Below are positions 28,403 through 44,447 of a stretch of DNA of 64,000 bases, piece by piece. The DNA comes from Acanthornis magna (taxonomy: Eukaryota; Chordata; Aves; Passeriformes; Acanthizidae): assembly GCA_036785705.1 (NCBI GenBank), contig JAWUZG010000056.1, forward strand, positions 17,280,001-17,344,000, read 5' to 3'. Under the pieces are notes generated by a model. That model was not told the DNA's origin. It made no database searches and saw only the letters and a list, made by a program, of their open reading frames with translations. Position 1 is the first letter of the stretch. Every line of letters starts with the position of its first letter. The translations under genes were made by a program, and so were the position numbers.

Positions 28403-30186
28403 ACACTGAGGAGCAATGCAGCTTGGATTTGGTTGCAGCCACACTCGCTGCCAGGTGCTGCAGTGGAATGACACACAGGAATTTATCCCTCAGCTCACTC
28501 TGCAGGAACTTCTGAGGCATTCCTCATCCTCAGCACAACACAGCACCAACCTTTGGTGTACAATGTGCAGCTCATGCCGCAGGGAGGGGATTTTTGCCAT
28601 TGATCTCATGATACACAACATAATCAGAAGCGATGGAAGACTCTGGTACAGAGCTCCCTTGGAGCCCCAGCCCTTTGGATCCTGCTGTCAAACCCAGTTG
28701 TGCTGGAGCTCTCCTGCTGCACGGGAGCTCTACCACCACAATTACAAGTTTTTAAATAATCCACTGTGAGCTCTCACTTCCAGTTAAGCAAAGCCTCACG
28801 ACTCAGCTGAATTCACGAGGAAAATCACCTGTTTATTTCCCGGGCTGAGACAAATAGGGTCTATCTCAAGCACACAGACAGATTTGCCTGAAGTGTTTGT
28901 GTGTGTGTGTGCACACAAATTAGGTGCTATTTCTTGCATACATAATTGAGTGTGTTTATGTTTTAGCAGCAGCAAGGTGGGTTTGGCATCGTCAGCAGGA
29001 CAGTCAGGTCCCCACCTGTCTGCTTTGAAATTGAAGAATGTCTGTATCAAGGACACGTTTGCTTGGGCATCAATTATCTCCTGTCCCCCTGAAGCCTACA
29101 CAGCCCTAAATTGGCTCTGCTGAGGAGCAGGAATGGGCAGAAAAAGGAAGGAATCCAGTGGGAGCTGAGGGGCTCAGCACTGTGCAGGAAATGTGGCCCC
29201 AGTCCATCAGACAGCTCAGGCCAGAGAGGTTTGGCTGTCCAGGCTCCTTTTACTGCAAGACAGGGAGGGAGGATTCTCCAAACAGCAATTCCAGCAGTCA
29301 GTAAACAAGGCAAGGAGTTACTAAAGGTAACAAAGAGGATAACTGGGGAGAGCCTTAAATTCTTCCTTTTTTTTCAGGGTTTGGAAAACTTATTCAAGCC
29401 TGCAATGGGGAAGTAAATTCAAAGTGCTCGAGTCTGTTTGTGGCTCTGTCTCATGGTAAAGAGAACCTCAAGAATCAGATCTTTAAAAAGCAAAAAAGGG
29501 AATAAATCATCAAACCCTGACCTTTTAAGCAAGGCTCATTCCACTGTAGGTATAATTCCCTGATATTTATTTTCCTGAATACTTCCCACACGCACACAGA
29601 GAATGAAGAGCAAAAATAGGCTCACGTGAGAGTCTATTTTGACAATGTCGGCCGTGTTGCAGTTCCACAGACTGACTCAGGGATATTGATTTCAATCTAT
29701 TTATACATCTGCCTCAAGTGTTTCCAACAAGGTAATTTGCCATGAGACATCAGCTGAAGCAAATTAAGTTTCATGTTGAAAGTCCCCTTGCTGTCTATAG
29801 ATCTAACAAGGAAAACCATGTCATAAAAAAGTGAGGGATTTGAGTAAGTATGTATCAATTTTTTAAACTTCAGTGGGTTATTATCCATACATATGGGCAT
29901 CATCTGGTGGCTCCTATGCCTAGAAGACTTTGGTTACAGGATAAAGTTGTATGTCAGGCTGTTCAGGTGTTACCACAACTGTTAACAGATACATGCTTAG
30001 CATCTGGCTGGACTGAGGCTTATGGATCCACAGTTGAGGTCATTTAAATCAAATTTTTGCAATCCAGAGAAACTCTCTGTGTTTGTACTTAAAACTACAG
30101 AGAAAAGGACAGTAGGTGTAATTAACTGAATTTTTTCCCAGTGTTTTAAGCACTCCCTGCACTAGAATATTACACAACGTCCGTAC

Positions 30187-30399
30187 CTGAGGGTGTTGGT
30201 AATATTGCAAGGACATCTCTTGTTGCATTTGAGGCCATAAAAGCCTTCTGGACACATCCTCTCCTGGCAGTGGATGCCCTTGAAGCCCGGGTCACAGATG
30301 CAGGCGCCGTTGACGTGGTAGCACTTGGCCCCGTTCTGGCAGTCACAGCTCTGCGTGCACTGGAAGCCGTAGGTCCCGATGGGACACTCCTCCTGACAC
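30187..30399 (-). CDS. MEGF11: MEGF11 exon D: EGF-like repeats, phase-symmetric exon
   Basis: This 213-bp exon is exactly 71 codons long. It starts with one base completing Arg from exon C and ends with two bases (AG) that become Ser with exon E, so both borders have the same phase. The acceptor is CATTGCAG|G and the donor is CTCAG|GTACGG. The peptide contains [50 protein letters not shown] and [14 protein letters not shown]. The last repeat is atypical: the segment after CPC lacks the usual Asn-Gly and carries an N-I-T glycosylation sequon. The human protein has a matching irregularity (CPCDADNTI). Skipping this exon would remove 71 residues in frame. Confidence 0.94.
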
Positions 30400-32079
30400 C
30401 TGCAATGGGATGGGATCCAGTCACAGCCTCGCCAGGACACGGCTTTTACACAGGAAGCTTTTTGGTAATGAATGAAGTACAAAATCATTGCTCATTTAGT
30501 TAAGTAACACACTGTGAACTGATGGTATCACCGGAGTGATGGGATATCCTGGGCAGGCAAATTGCTGCTCAGAGAAACTGCGTTCATCCATGCCCAATTA
30601 TATCCTGCTAAATTTGCATTAGTTAATATTGCCTTCATTTAAAAGTGCGTTCTTCTTTCCTGGACCTTGACAATCGTGTTCATCAATCGTAAGAAACTGA
30701 TAGGCAATAAAATATTTTATTGAAAAACCCCTCACCTGTTTGACTTCTTTTTATCACAGGACTGTGCATTTCCCTTGAAAGCATATGGTCCTCTCAGTGA
30801 TCAGGAGGGTTGAAAGGGAATGTGTATTTAGCAATACTGAGCAAAATGTTCTCCAGCAATGTTTTAGTTTGACTTGCCCTCTTTGCTGTCATTGCATCAG
30901 TTTTATACCAACAAGGAGAAAATAAACCCCTTTGTGTTTCATGTGTGCTCTGAGTAACTAAATCTTAAATTTACCTTTCTTCTCCTACTCTGGGATTGCT
31001 CAGTAGTATAAAATCGTAATAAAAGTCACTTTCACACTCCTTAGTGGAGAATCTTCTTAAAAATTGCCAACAATTTTAATATTTGATGCACATAAAATTG
31101 GAACCCGCGAACACTTTACACAGATTGTTTTAAATTGCACCTTCCATGCACTGTTAAAAATATCTCCCTACTTGGATACATTCTGAGATCTGCCAAAAAG
31201 TCTGTTTCCTTGTCCTACACAACCAATTTAAGAGCTCAGACTATTTCCTGTTCCTAAAAGCTCAACTAAGGTCCTGAGGAAAGCAGCTGATTCTGTGCTT
31301 GACATAATTCAGTGGTTTCAAAATTCTGCAATGAGTCAGTACCACAGTTTACATGATCCACCGTGAAATACAGATAGGCCTTTTCAGTTAATAAAAACAG
31401 AAAAAGAAGCCCAGAAAAGCCCAATTCCCTTATCACATGGATGCCAGGCATTGGAAATTGCCTATCAGCATTAATTTAAGCCTGAGCATTGATTAAAGTG
31501 TATACTGTAAACTCAGTGGATGGAGGCAATTGTTAAATGTCTTTCTGCAGGTCATTTCACAGCTGGCAGGTGAGAGTTAATATAATGATCAGTAATAAAA
31601 GATTAATGTGTGATGCAAGCCAGGCAAAACTGCAATGAACACAGGTAGTATATAAGAAGGGCATTACTTTTGCAGCTTCAGATTATCACGTTTTACTAAA
31701 AATAAATGAACACAGCAAAGGGTCTGGCTGGTGATTTAATTCCAGCAGGCACCAACACAGTCGCTGGCTGCAAAGCCGAGTTGAGGAGTTCATATAAGAA
31801 CCAAAGTGAGAGGACTTTGGGACAAAGAGGGAAAGAGTCTGGAGAGGCGAGAGAGAGAGAGAGCCCTGCTGCTCTCAGGGGGCTCAGCTGCAAAGGAAAG
31901 AGGCAGCAAAGAATGGGAACAGTGGGGCTGGAGCACTGGCAGCAAATGAAATGCAATGAGGAACAATGAAGCTCCTCACGGCCCCAGCGCTGCACAGACC
32001 CTGCAGTGAGCAGGAGAGCTCTGTGCTCCACGGGGTGAATTCCCAGTCAATAGTGCACTGCATCATTCTGTATTTATAG

Positions 32080-32580
32080 AAGATGAAGCATTACCTAGCA
32101 GGGAGAAAAGCATCTGGAAATGAAATATTGACGATCTAATCCATTTACATAATTAGCCTTTTTCTACTAACAATTTAACCAACTTATTTATTTGGAGATC
32201 AAGCAGCTACCGCTAATGAATTTTATACAAAGAATACTAATAATGACTCCTCTGGAACATGAGAATAATCACAGCAGGAATTAGCTTTCTACTTAAACAT
32301 CTTTCCTTTGCAACATATCAATCTAATGTGTCCATAGCACCATTAACAACCAGATACATTGTTCAATTAAATTACAAAATGAGCTGCTAAGCCCTAGTTA
32401 TGTTTCTTGTTTAATTTACATTGCTTTCTGCCTATCTGGGGAGATTCGTATTGTAATATCCACTGAACTTTAATATGTACTATAATTATTTGGGTTGGGA
32501 TAGGATAATATGGCTGTCACCTGTGGAATTAATGGAAGCAATCTCACAAAATATTAAACAGAAGACAGCCTGCTTAACAG
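32080..32580. promoter_or_regulatory. Homeodomain-motif-dense AT-rich block, candidate enhancer
   Basis: About 500 bp contain more than a dozen TAAT/ATTA cores, including ACATAATTAGCC, GCTAATGAATTT, CTAATAATGAC and CAATTAAATTAC. There is no simple-sequence run and no transposon landmark. Texture and length are like deeply conserved intronic enhancers of developmental genes. This is inference from motif density only. Confidence 0.35.
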
Positions 32581-34304
32581 ATGAACTTAGTACATTCACC
32601 TACATTTTTCCCATAATTTTCTTTTTTTAAGGAATGATGCTGCAAAGTTTTTTAGGCTGTTCTCTTTGGTTTGAAACAGCGATCACATTTATGAAGCACA
32701 GACAAATATGAAAAGCCATCCAAAATACACTAACCTGGAGATAAGAGCTACAGGTACAAACACAACAACAGGAGAGTAAATCTGCCCATATAGCTCTAAT
32801 AAACATGAGATTTATTCTGGTAAGATTCAATCTCTAGATTTAAGGGCAAGATGGAAAACAAAGCCAAACCAGCATGTTCCCTTTTCCTGCGAGCCACTGA
32901 ATTCTGAAACACTCCATTCTCAGCTTCTAACTGTGCCTCTGCTATTATTCCTTTCCAGTTTGTAAAACACGCATTTCCATGACAGATCCAGTCATTTCAG
33001 TGAGCACAAAGCATCCTGCAGTTATTAACAGTGCTGCCAATTTCCGAGAGATTTAGTGCAGTGCCACTCTTGGAAAACAGGTAGGGAACAAAAGTGTGGC
33101 AATTACACTCACACAGACCTTTATGACCATTTCATCTCCAGAGATATTTATCTAACTCTATGTTATTATCTTCTGCACATGATGATGAACTGTAGCATTA
33201 TAAAGTACTTATTGACAATTTAAAGATGATAGTAGGTAAAGTGTATTTATGCTTTATTGCTGTTATTCACAGTATCTGTCATTATTAAGGAGATTTTTGT
33301 CAATGCCTTGTAAAACATTGAAGAAAACAGTGTTTTGTTGTGCAGCAGATTCTCCTGCTCTCCTTTTTGCTGTGACACTGCAAGAGCTGCAGGAGATCAG
33401 AGGGTAAAACACACTCTGAGCTAAACTGGAGCTGCCTGGTCCATCGCATTGCCCAAGTGCTGTGAGCACATAACCAAGGAACACAAATCAGAGCCTTTAA
33501 AGACCTCATCCCTCACTGAAAGCCATGGGCCCAGGCAGGTGTGTGACCAGAGCAAACCAGTGCAGCCAGTACCAACCAGTGCTGCCCAGCGCACGCGAGA
33601 GCAGAACTGCAGCTGGAGCTAACAGACCTAAGGTTTCCCTTCCCTTGCTGAAGGGATTAGAGGCTGATAGATGAGCATGTTTTAACCTTCCAAGAAGCCC
33701 TTAGAAACGTGGGAATTTCTAGGCTAATCCAGTTTTCCCCTGCTGCAGGCAGAGCTTTCCTAGCTGCCTGTTTACCCTTTTAATCCTGTTCTCATTCATC
33801 CTCTCACACAGCTGCATTTCTGCCCTCCTGCCTTTCCCTTCAGTGCCTGGTACTTCCCTGCTCTGGGATGGGGCAGGTGAGCCGTCCCCAAGGGTTTTGC
33901 TTGGATGCAGGTCCGGAGCAGGACCTCCCCTCACTTCTTTTCCACTTCTCCTAACTGAGCCTGCCTTATTTTTGTTCCTCCCTCCCTTCCTAAGCCACAC
34001 GGAGTCCAAATCTCTCTCATTTTTCTCCAAGTGCAGACCTCATGAGTCCACACTCCCTTTGCTCAAGGACAACCCTTGTGACTTCCTTCCAGGTTTTCCC
34101 TGAGGTGTCTCCCCTGCCCAGTCTCTCCCTGAGAAGCCTTCTCCAGCCCCTCTCCAAGAGCAATCAGCAGTAAAATCATCTTCCCAGATCCTTTCCTCAT
34201 CCCCAATGGGGGTGCAGGCTGCTCCTGGGAGCTCCCAACAGCTCCAACCCTTGACTGGATTGATTCACCTACAGCCAGGAGTCCATCAGGGTGTGCAACA
34301 GCTA

Positions 34305-34502
34305 AATGAGGAGACCGAGAGGCTCTGCCAGCCTTCCCCAGCATGGCCAGCACTGGGAGCAGCTTGGATTGAAGTGTGGTCACCAGTGGAAAGGTCCAAA
34401 TGACCCAATGAGGAGAGCAAGAGGCTCTGCCAGCCTTCCCCAGCATGGCCAGCACTGGGAGCAGCTTGGGACTGAAGTGTGGTCATCAGTGGAAAGGCCC
34501 AG
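34305..34502. repeat. 102-bp tandem duplication
   Basis: Two adjacent copies start AATGAGGAGA at 34305 and 34407 and share GGCTCTGCCAGCCTTCCCC and CAGCACTGGGAGCAGCTTGG. They differ at scattered positions. The second copy is slightly incomplete at its right end. Confidence 0.9.
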
Positions 34503-35356
34503 GCTGCACCGTTGCCTCCTTTAGTGCAGAAGTCTCCAGAAGGAGAGAAAAAGGAACAGGAATTATGGTAGCACATGTCTGGAAACACTGTCTCCAGATG
34601 GAGAACGGGGAAGGGAAGCACACTGATATCTTCTCCTGTAAATTACCTGGAAATAGTTAGTATTTACTCCATATTCAACCCCATGCAAATCCTGACATAA
34701 ACTCCAGAGCCCTCTTCAATTATAACTGTCCATAAAATGGAAGCAGGGAAGCTCCACATGTGATGGGAAGGAACAGCCTTCTGACCCTCCCACAGGGATG
34801 GGGATTGGATGTTTGTGCTACAATCACCTGCTGGTTATACAGTGAAGGCAGAAATGAGAAATTCCAATGAGCTTTGTTGCATAAAAATATAATTGTAGCA
34901 TATGTCAGTACAGAGTTAATAAAAAAGGGAATCTAGAGGAGAAAGTGCTTTAGCACAACACACACTGGTGAGCTGTGCATCCCTGCAAACCCTGGTGCTC
35001 CAGCCCCAGTGAAAAGTGCTCCTGAGAGCTTTAACTGCACTTCCCAACCTTTGTTAGCCAGAATGAGCTGCAGGCTAAGCCAGCACGTGCTACAATCCCT
35101 CATTGACTTTGCTGTGTAGTCATTTTGCTGAATCCATGACACCTTGGTAAAACAATATTATCATCTGCTCTGATCGATTCATGGGTGAAGGCTCTCGTTT
35201 ATAAATTTTGAGGATTTATCACCTTTTGCTGGTGGCTGAGATGGATCAGTGCTACAGCAGCGCAGAGGAATGAAGGAGACATTAAACTGCTGCATTGCTT
35301 ACTCTTGAGGATATTAATTTGTATAAAGATAGTTCATTTACATATCTTGTAAACAT

Positions 35357-35459
35357 GTAATGCTCTCTATTAAATTTATCACTGTAAATATCTAAATTAA
35401 ATTTAATCCATTAAATTTTAAAAGTTATATTAAAACCCCCTGTAAATGGAGAGCATTGC
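35357..35459. repeat. Inverted repeat with 15-bp arms
   Basis: GTAATGCTCTCTATT (35357-35371) pairs with AATGGAGAGCATTGC (35445-35459) on the plus strand with two G-T wobbles. A very AT-rich interior of about 73 bp separates the arms. It could be a small decayed element or chance. Confidence 0.5.
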
Positions 35460-35634
35460 CAATAAAAAGTAATAACATTGCCACATTTATATTGCTTGAA
35501 GTGCTTCAGAAGGATGAACCTAATTGGAGCAATAGAAACATAACACCATTTTTCAGGGAGGAAGATTGTCCTAGAAGGGATATAAATATTGACAGTCTGT
35601 GGTTAAAATGAAAGGCTTTGGGGGTTGATTTTTA

Positions 35635-35811
<177 letters not shown>

Positions 35812-36268
35812 TCATAATGCAATAAATTTCTCCATGCAGCTTGGAATTTTATTGTCCTTCTTGCTAAAACTAGATGTAAGTGTAGCAGCAATATTTTATC
35901 TGCATAAGATGTGTTAAAGACAGTCTGAAAACTCCACTACCACAGTAAATGCCTGCCTGGCCTGACTCCAGCGGGGATTTTTCTCACCACTGCACGCTCA
36001 GGGATAATTCCCTTCCTTGGATCTCCCCCACAAACTACAGCTGGGCTGGCAGGATTTTCTCTGCCCCTTGAACAGCCACACAAAGATGTGGGAGAAGTTA
36101 AAGGCAAGCAGAGAAGTCTACAAAGCTGCTCGTGTGCTCCTGAGCTTCTGTGAATGGCAGAGTCTGAAAGTTGTTGGCCACACCCTGCCCAGAGAGGTTT
36201 GGGAAGGAAGGAGGTGTTGGACAGGCTGCACTGGGAGGGTGCAGCTCTGCTGGGTTTGATGGTCTCTG

Positions 36269-37075
36269 ATGATCTCTCCTGTTCAGCCAGGCTCTCTCCA
36301 CCCAACCACACACATCCTCTACCACCCTTCACATCCTGCACTGCCCCTGCTCTCTGCAGCTCCAAACTCACCTCTCAACGCAGCACAGATGGATCTGCCA
36401 GAGCTTTGGGAAAGCCATGGAGGGGGAAGGGTGGGATTGAGGATTAGGAGAAGTGCAGAAAGCCCCCAGGGATGGCACAGAAGTGATGGGACTGCCCCCA
36501 TCAGCATTGCAGCAGCCTTCTGGCCAGGAGAAGGAGTTCTGCAGTGCAATATCTGCCTAATCCCTGAAGAGCAGCAGGATGCACCATCCAGCATCCTCCC
36601 AGCTCCTCATCCCCAGCCTTGCAGCCACAGCTCAGCCCCTGACCTGCCTCAACTCCACACCTTGGTGGTGACCTCCTCTCCCCATTTTGTGCTCCCAGCC
36701 CTCTGCTTTCCTGCCTCTTCATTCCAAATCCTTCTTGCAGTCTCCCTTTTAGTTCTCTCCCGCATGCAGACCCAAATCCTCACGTCGGAGGTGTTTCCTC
36801 CTTCCCCTCCCTGCTCACCCAGCCCTGGGGGTGAAGCACAGCCACGCTGTCCCTGCTGTGTGCCCTGGCACTGCTCCCAAGGAAAAGCAACTCGCAGGCA
36901 ATCCCTGCTCCAGCTGTCAGCCCCAAGGCAGGGAATGCTCACCCTCAGGTGGGGCTGTGTCTTTGGAGAATTTACCTGCCAAATTCAGGTGGTTTCCCCC
37001 AGGTATCCCACAATGTCCCTGCCAAGTAGCAAGGCCTTACAAGGACTTCCCCAGACTTTCTTAGAAGTTGTATGA
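36269..37075 (+). other. Longest unexplained open frame (268 codons), antisense to MEGF11
   Basis: A plus-strand frame opens with ATG in a weak context (CTCTGATGA) and runs 268 codons. The product is rich in Ser, Pro and Leu with no recognisable domain. The region is pyrimidine-rich and poor in stop triplets, which favours chance openness. No splice or promoter evidence is visible. I list it because it is the longest frame here not explained by MEGF11 or repeats, not because I believe it is coding. Confidence 0.1.
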
Positions 37076-40000
37076 ATGTTTTTCTCCCTGTGAGCAAATA
37101 TAAAGCCTGAGGCTGGAATCCAGCTGAGGAACTTCAGCCAAAACAAGTCTGGCAGTGCTGGGATCTGAAGTTGTGGTCCTATAATGGGAAATGTTTGGCA
37201 TCTGCAGCAAGTGGTGCTGCTGCCAGTGCCACCACCGTGCCCAGTGTGAGACAAACAGTGTCTGGCCACAGGATTATTTGGGTTTCATTTCTCTGTTTCC
37301 CTAACCAAGCCCTGGGGGCTCTGAGTTTTGAACAAAGCACATATCAGACAGGACTTATTCAAAATACAAACCAGGAATATAATGGCTGCTTCACTCGTCG
37401 GGGCTTGGGAAGTTTAGCTGTATGAACAACCCCGAAGTGAAGAGGCTGCTCTTCAATGTCACCATAAAACAGACACTTTGAGCCTTTCCCAACCAGGGCT
37501 GTGTGCCTCCTTGGCTGTAAAACAGACAGGTTGGCCTCAGTTCAAGAACTTTCAGATTACAGTGTTAAAAACTGGTGTCTCTGGACTTGAGTAATACACA
37601 ACACTATATATCTGAAAACCTAAGTGTCCATTTATCTTGATAATAAATACTTTCTCCCTTCATGTCTCAAAAGGAACAGGATTTCTATCAGCAAATGATG
37701 AGAAAGCAATACTCTGGGATGCATCCCCCAGAGCCAAGAGAATCTTTAGCTGTACTTTTTGCATTAATATGTACTAAGGGAATTCAAAACATCCCTCTCT
37801 AGAGGATCAAATGTCAGACCAACATTTCCTGCTGCTTATACATCTAATCAGCAAAGTTCACCCCATCAGCACCTTTTTAAAGGCCCTGATCTCATCAGCT
37901 TCTCCTTTTGACACCATTCACTGTATTTTGTAGGATAGAAAAGATTCTTTTTCTGCTCCATTTTCTCAGACACCCCCACGTTTAAAATCCACAACAGAAA
38001 GAAAAATAGACAAAAATACAAACGATGCTTCACGAAGCCCAGAATCAATAAGAGAGAAGTGATCAGCAGAATGTGTTGTATTACCACAGCCCCACGAAGC
38101 CTTGGCAAGGGGTCTGGGAGCAAACAGGGGGTGCTGCCAGTGACAAATGTTCTGTCATGTCGGGAAATATTGCTCCTTTCCTGAGCACAGAGATCTAGTC
38201 CTTCAAAAGGGCTTCTGAGAAGCGTTGTAAATGCTAAATTAACTTCTCTCCCCACTTCCTGAGAGCGCTTGGAGAATTTAATACTGCAAATGAGAAAGAT
38301 GTATAGAATTAAACCTGTAAATTGTTAATGAGGCCCTAAAGCAGCCACCCACTAAATTCCACATCCACAAAGGCACAGAAGTGGAAAAAGCCCAGTGCTG
38401 TGGGATGCTGGGAGCCACGTTCTGTTGACTGTTCAACAATAGAGGCTGCTGGCCACCATCCTCCTGGTGAGGAACTCATGGGGCAGTAAAATCCCACAGG
38501 ACCCCATGCACAGAACTTGTGCTGCTGGGAGATTCTGCACTGGTGGGAGGACAGAAATTACAAGTGATAAAAGAACCAGGCTTTGAAGATGGCAGATCCA
38601 AGGAAGAACCTCAGAACCCCAGAACTTCCTCCTTTTTCAACTCACTGCCTCCTCTTCCCCATCCCAGCAAACCCCTAAGGGACCTGAACTCCTGTTAATA
38701 ACCCAGCCTAGGAAAGGAAAAAAGTTGCAGCTCATCCAGCAGCAATAAAGTCCAAGTGGATTTGCACTTGTGTAAATCTAGGGAGAATTCTCTCCTTCCA
38801 AAATGATGGTATATTCAATATATACGTGCAGTCTCAAGCCTCAAAATCAGCAAGTAAAATTCCTGGTGTCCCAGAAACCCGTGGTGTGAAATAAAACGAA
38901 CGCTGTCTAGCAATCCCATCTCGCCTGCTCGTTTACAGCCCCCTCATGTCTCACTTCCCAAACCATTCCAGCCACCAAGAGTTAAAAATATAGCATGAAA
39001 AAATACTTCTTATCCCTCTCTGTACACTGAATTACCAGCTTTTCATTAAAACCCTGGAGAGACCCTTTATACTTAAAATCTCAACATTTACAAGCTGACT
39101 GCTTTTACTTATAATTTCAGTTTCTTTCTGCAGAATACTTGATCTCTCTCTTCAATTTTCAGTTATGCTTGTTTCAAACATCAATTGTTAACTCTAGGGT
39201 TCCTCTGGGGACGGAGCAGCCAAAAACACAGTTTTCAGAAAAGTCTCTCAGGGCTCCTAAAAATGCATAAAAGAACTCCAGACTGTAAGGAATTGGGCAG
39301 GACTGGGCCAGAATACAACCACAGCTGCTGTGCAGCCCCAGTGCTGTGGTTCTTCTTAGGGTCTTTGCAGCATCCTAAAAGATATCTCAAAATTCCTGTT
39401 CTATTCTGATATTCTTATTTGTTTAGTGATGTTTTAACTTTGAAAAAGAAGAGAAAACTCCTGATAAAATACAAGTAAGGAAGAATGCAGGAAAACAACT
39501 CAGATCCTGAGAAATCTTGGCATGCAGGAGGAGAGATGAAAAAAGTAAAATTTTTATTTAAATCACTCTATTGATCACTTCTTAGAGGGTAGTGGCATAA
39601 GGGACTGACAGGTCCTCAAAAATATGTGAATTGTTTTCCTAATGCTTTAGCTCCAGCACTCAAGGAAAGAACCTTTTCTTTGCCTCCACCAAGTGCCAGG
39701 TGAGGGCAAGGTGCCATATTCATACTGCTGACAACTTTTACCTTTGTCATTCAAAATGGAATAACTTCATCACCACCTCTGTCGTGACTGGTGGTGTTAG
39801 AGATTCCACCTCTCCAGTCAGAGAGATTTTCCACACCCACTTTCCACCAAAACTTATGGACAGCAATGTTCTCCCACGTTGAGGATATACAGCAACATCT
39901 CATGGTTGGCACTTTTGAACTCAAAGCATTTGATGTACAAATGTAAAGGAATATAAACCTCTCTCTCAGCTTTTATATGTTTGAACAGGTACAGGGGCCC

Positions 40001-40511
40001 CATCAGAAGTCACAGTTGATTGATGATCTGCAGGGTCTTTCACGTAAAAATAAAAATTCAGAGTACTTGTATGCTTTAAAATCCAACAACTTTGCCAAGA
40101 GACTAATTGTCAGGCACAGGAAAAATGCCAGGAAGTTTAGTACAGCTAAATGGGATGAAGGCCTGCGAGACTTGGCACACCCCAAGAGAGTTAATTATTA
40201 CATTATTGATAAAGTTGAGGACTTTTAAAATGCTTGGTCTTGCTTTCTTGACACAAAGGATTAAAGGGTAGGGCAGTTGTCTCTCTCCAGTGCAAGCCCT
40301 GACATAAGCACATCTCTGGCAATCAATGGCAGCGATGCCTGAGAAGGACACGGAGCTGCAGTGGCCTCTGTCCTGGGCTCAGCCCTGCCCTGCTGCTGCC
40401 TGAGCCACTGCATCCCCCAGCCTCTCCCTCTCCCCAAGGGGAACAGACACTTTGTGCCTTTGACAAAGAGCTGGGCTTTGAGCTTTCTGTCCTGAGTGAG
40501 GGCAGAGTCAG

Positions 40512-40772
40512 GGCTGCAGGAAATATTCCAAGGAACTGGAATTCAGAGACTCTAAGGCTGCAGGGAATATTCCAGGGAACTAGAATTCAGAGACTCTAAG
40601 GCTGCAGGGAATATTCCTGGGAACTGGAATTCAGAGACTTTCAGGCTGCAGGGAATATTCCAGGGAACTGGAATTCAAAGACTCTAAGGCTGCAGGGAAT
40701 ATTCCAAGGAACTGGAACTCAGAGACTCTAAGGCTGCAGGGAATATTCCAGGAAACTGGAGTTCAGAGACAA
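40512..40772. repeat. 44-bp tandem array, about six copies
   Basis: Copies start at about 40512, 40556, 40600, 40644, 40688 and 40732, each opening GGCTGCAGG and containing AATATTCC, GGAACTGGAATTCAGAGAC or close variants. The last copy is partial. The array lies about 370 bp downstream of the exon B donor in the transcript direction. Confidence 0.96.
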
Positions 40773-40830
40773 CTCTTTTGTCTCATGGCATACTGTTGTT
40801 TTTTGAGCTCAGTGATGGCACCTCCCAGTC

Positions 40831-40983
40831 AGAGAATCACAGAACCATTTAGTCTGGAAAAGCCCTCCAAAATTATCAAGTCCAACCATTTCCCCTGCAC
40901 TGCCAAGCCCACGGCTAAGCCGTGTCCCCAGGTGCCACCTCCATGTGTTTTTGAACACTTCCAGGGATGGTGGCAGGTCCCTG
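40831..40983 (-). mobile_element. CR1 LINE fragment, 3' end
   Basis: On the plus strand the reverse-complement CR1 tail appears as AGAGAATCACAGAACCATTT. It is followed by TATCAAGTCCAACC, CCAAGCCCACGGCTAAGCC and TTCCAGGGATGGTGGC. The copy is 5'-truncated and sits about 150 bp from exon B. Confidence 0.88.
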
Positions 40984-41102
40984 ACGGGTGGCCTGGCAGT
41001 GCAGGTGCCACGCACACCCACCAAAGGTGGTTCCAGTTCGGGAATTGTTAGAGCCTGGCAGATACACACCAGCTGAGACAGTGAACAATTAACAACCAAT
41101 TA

Positions 41103-44447
<3,345 letters not shown>

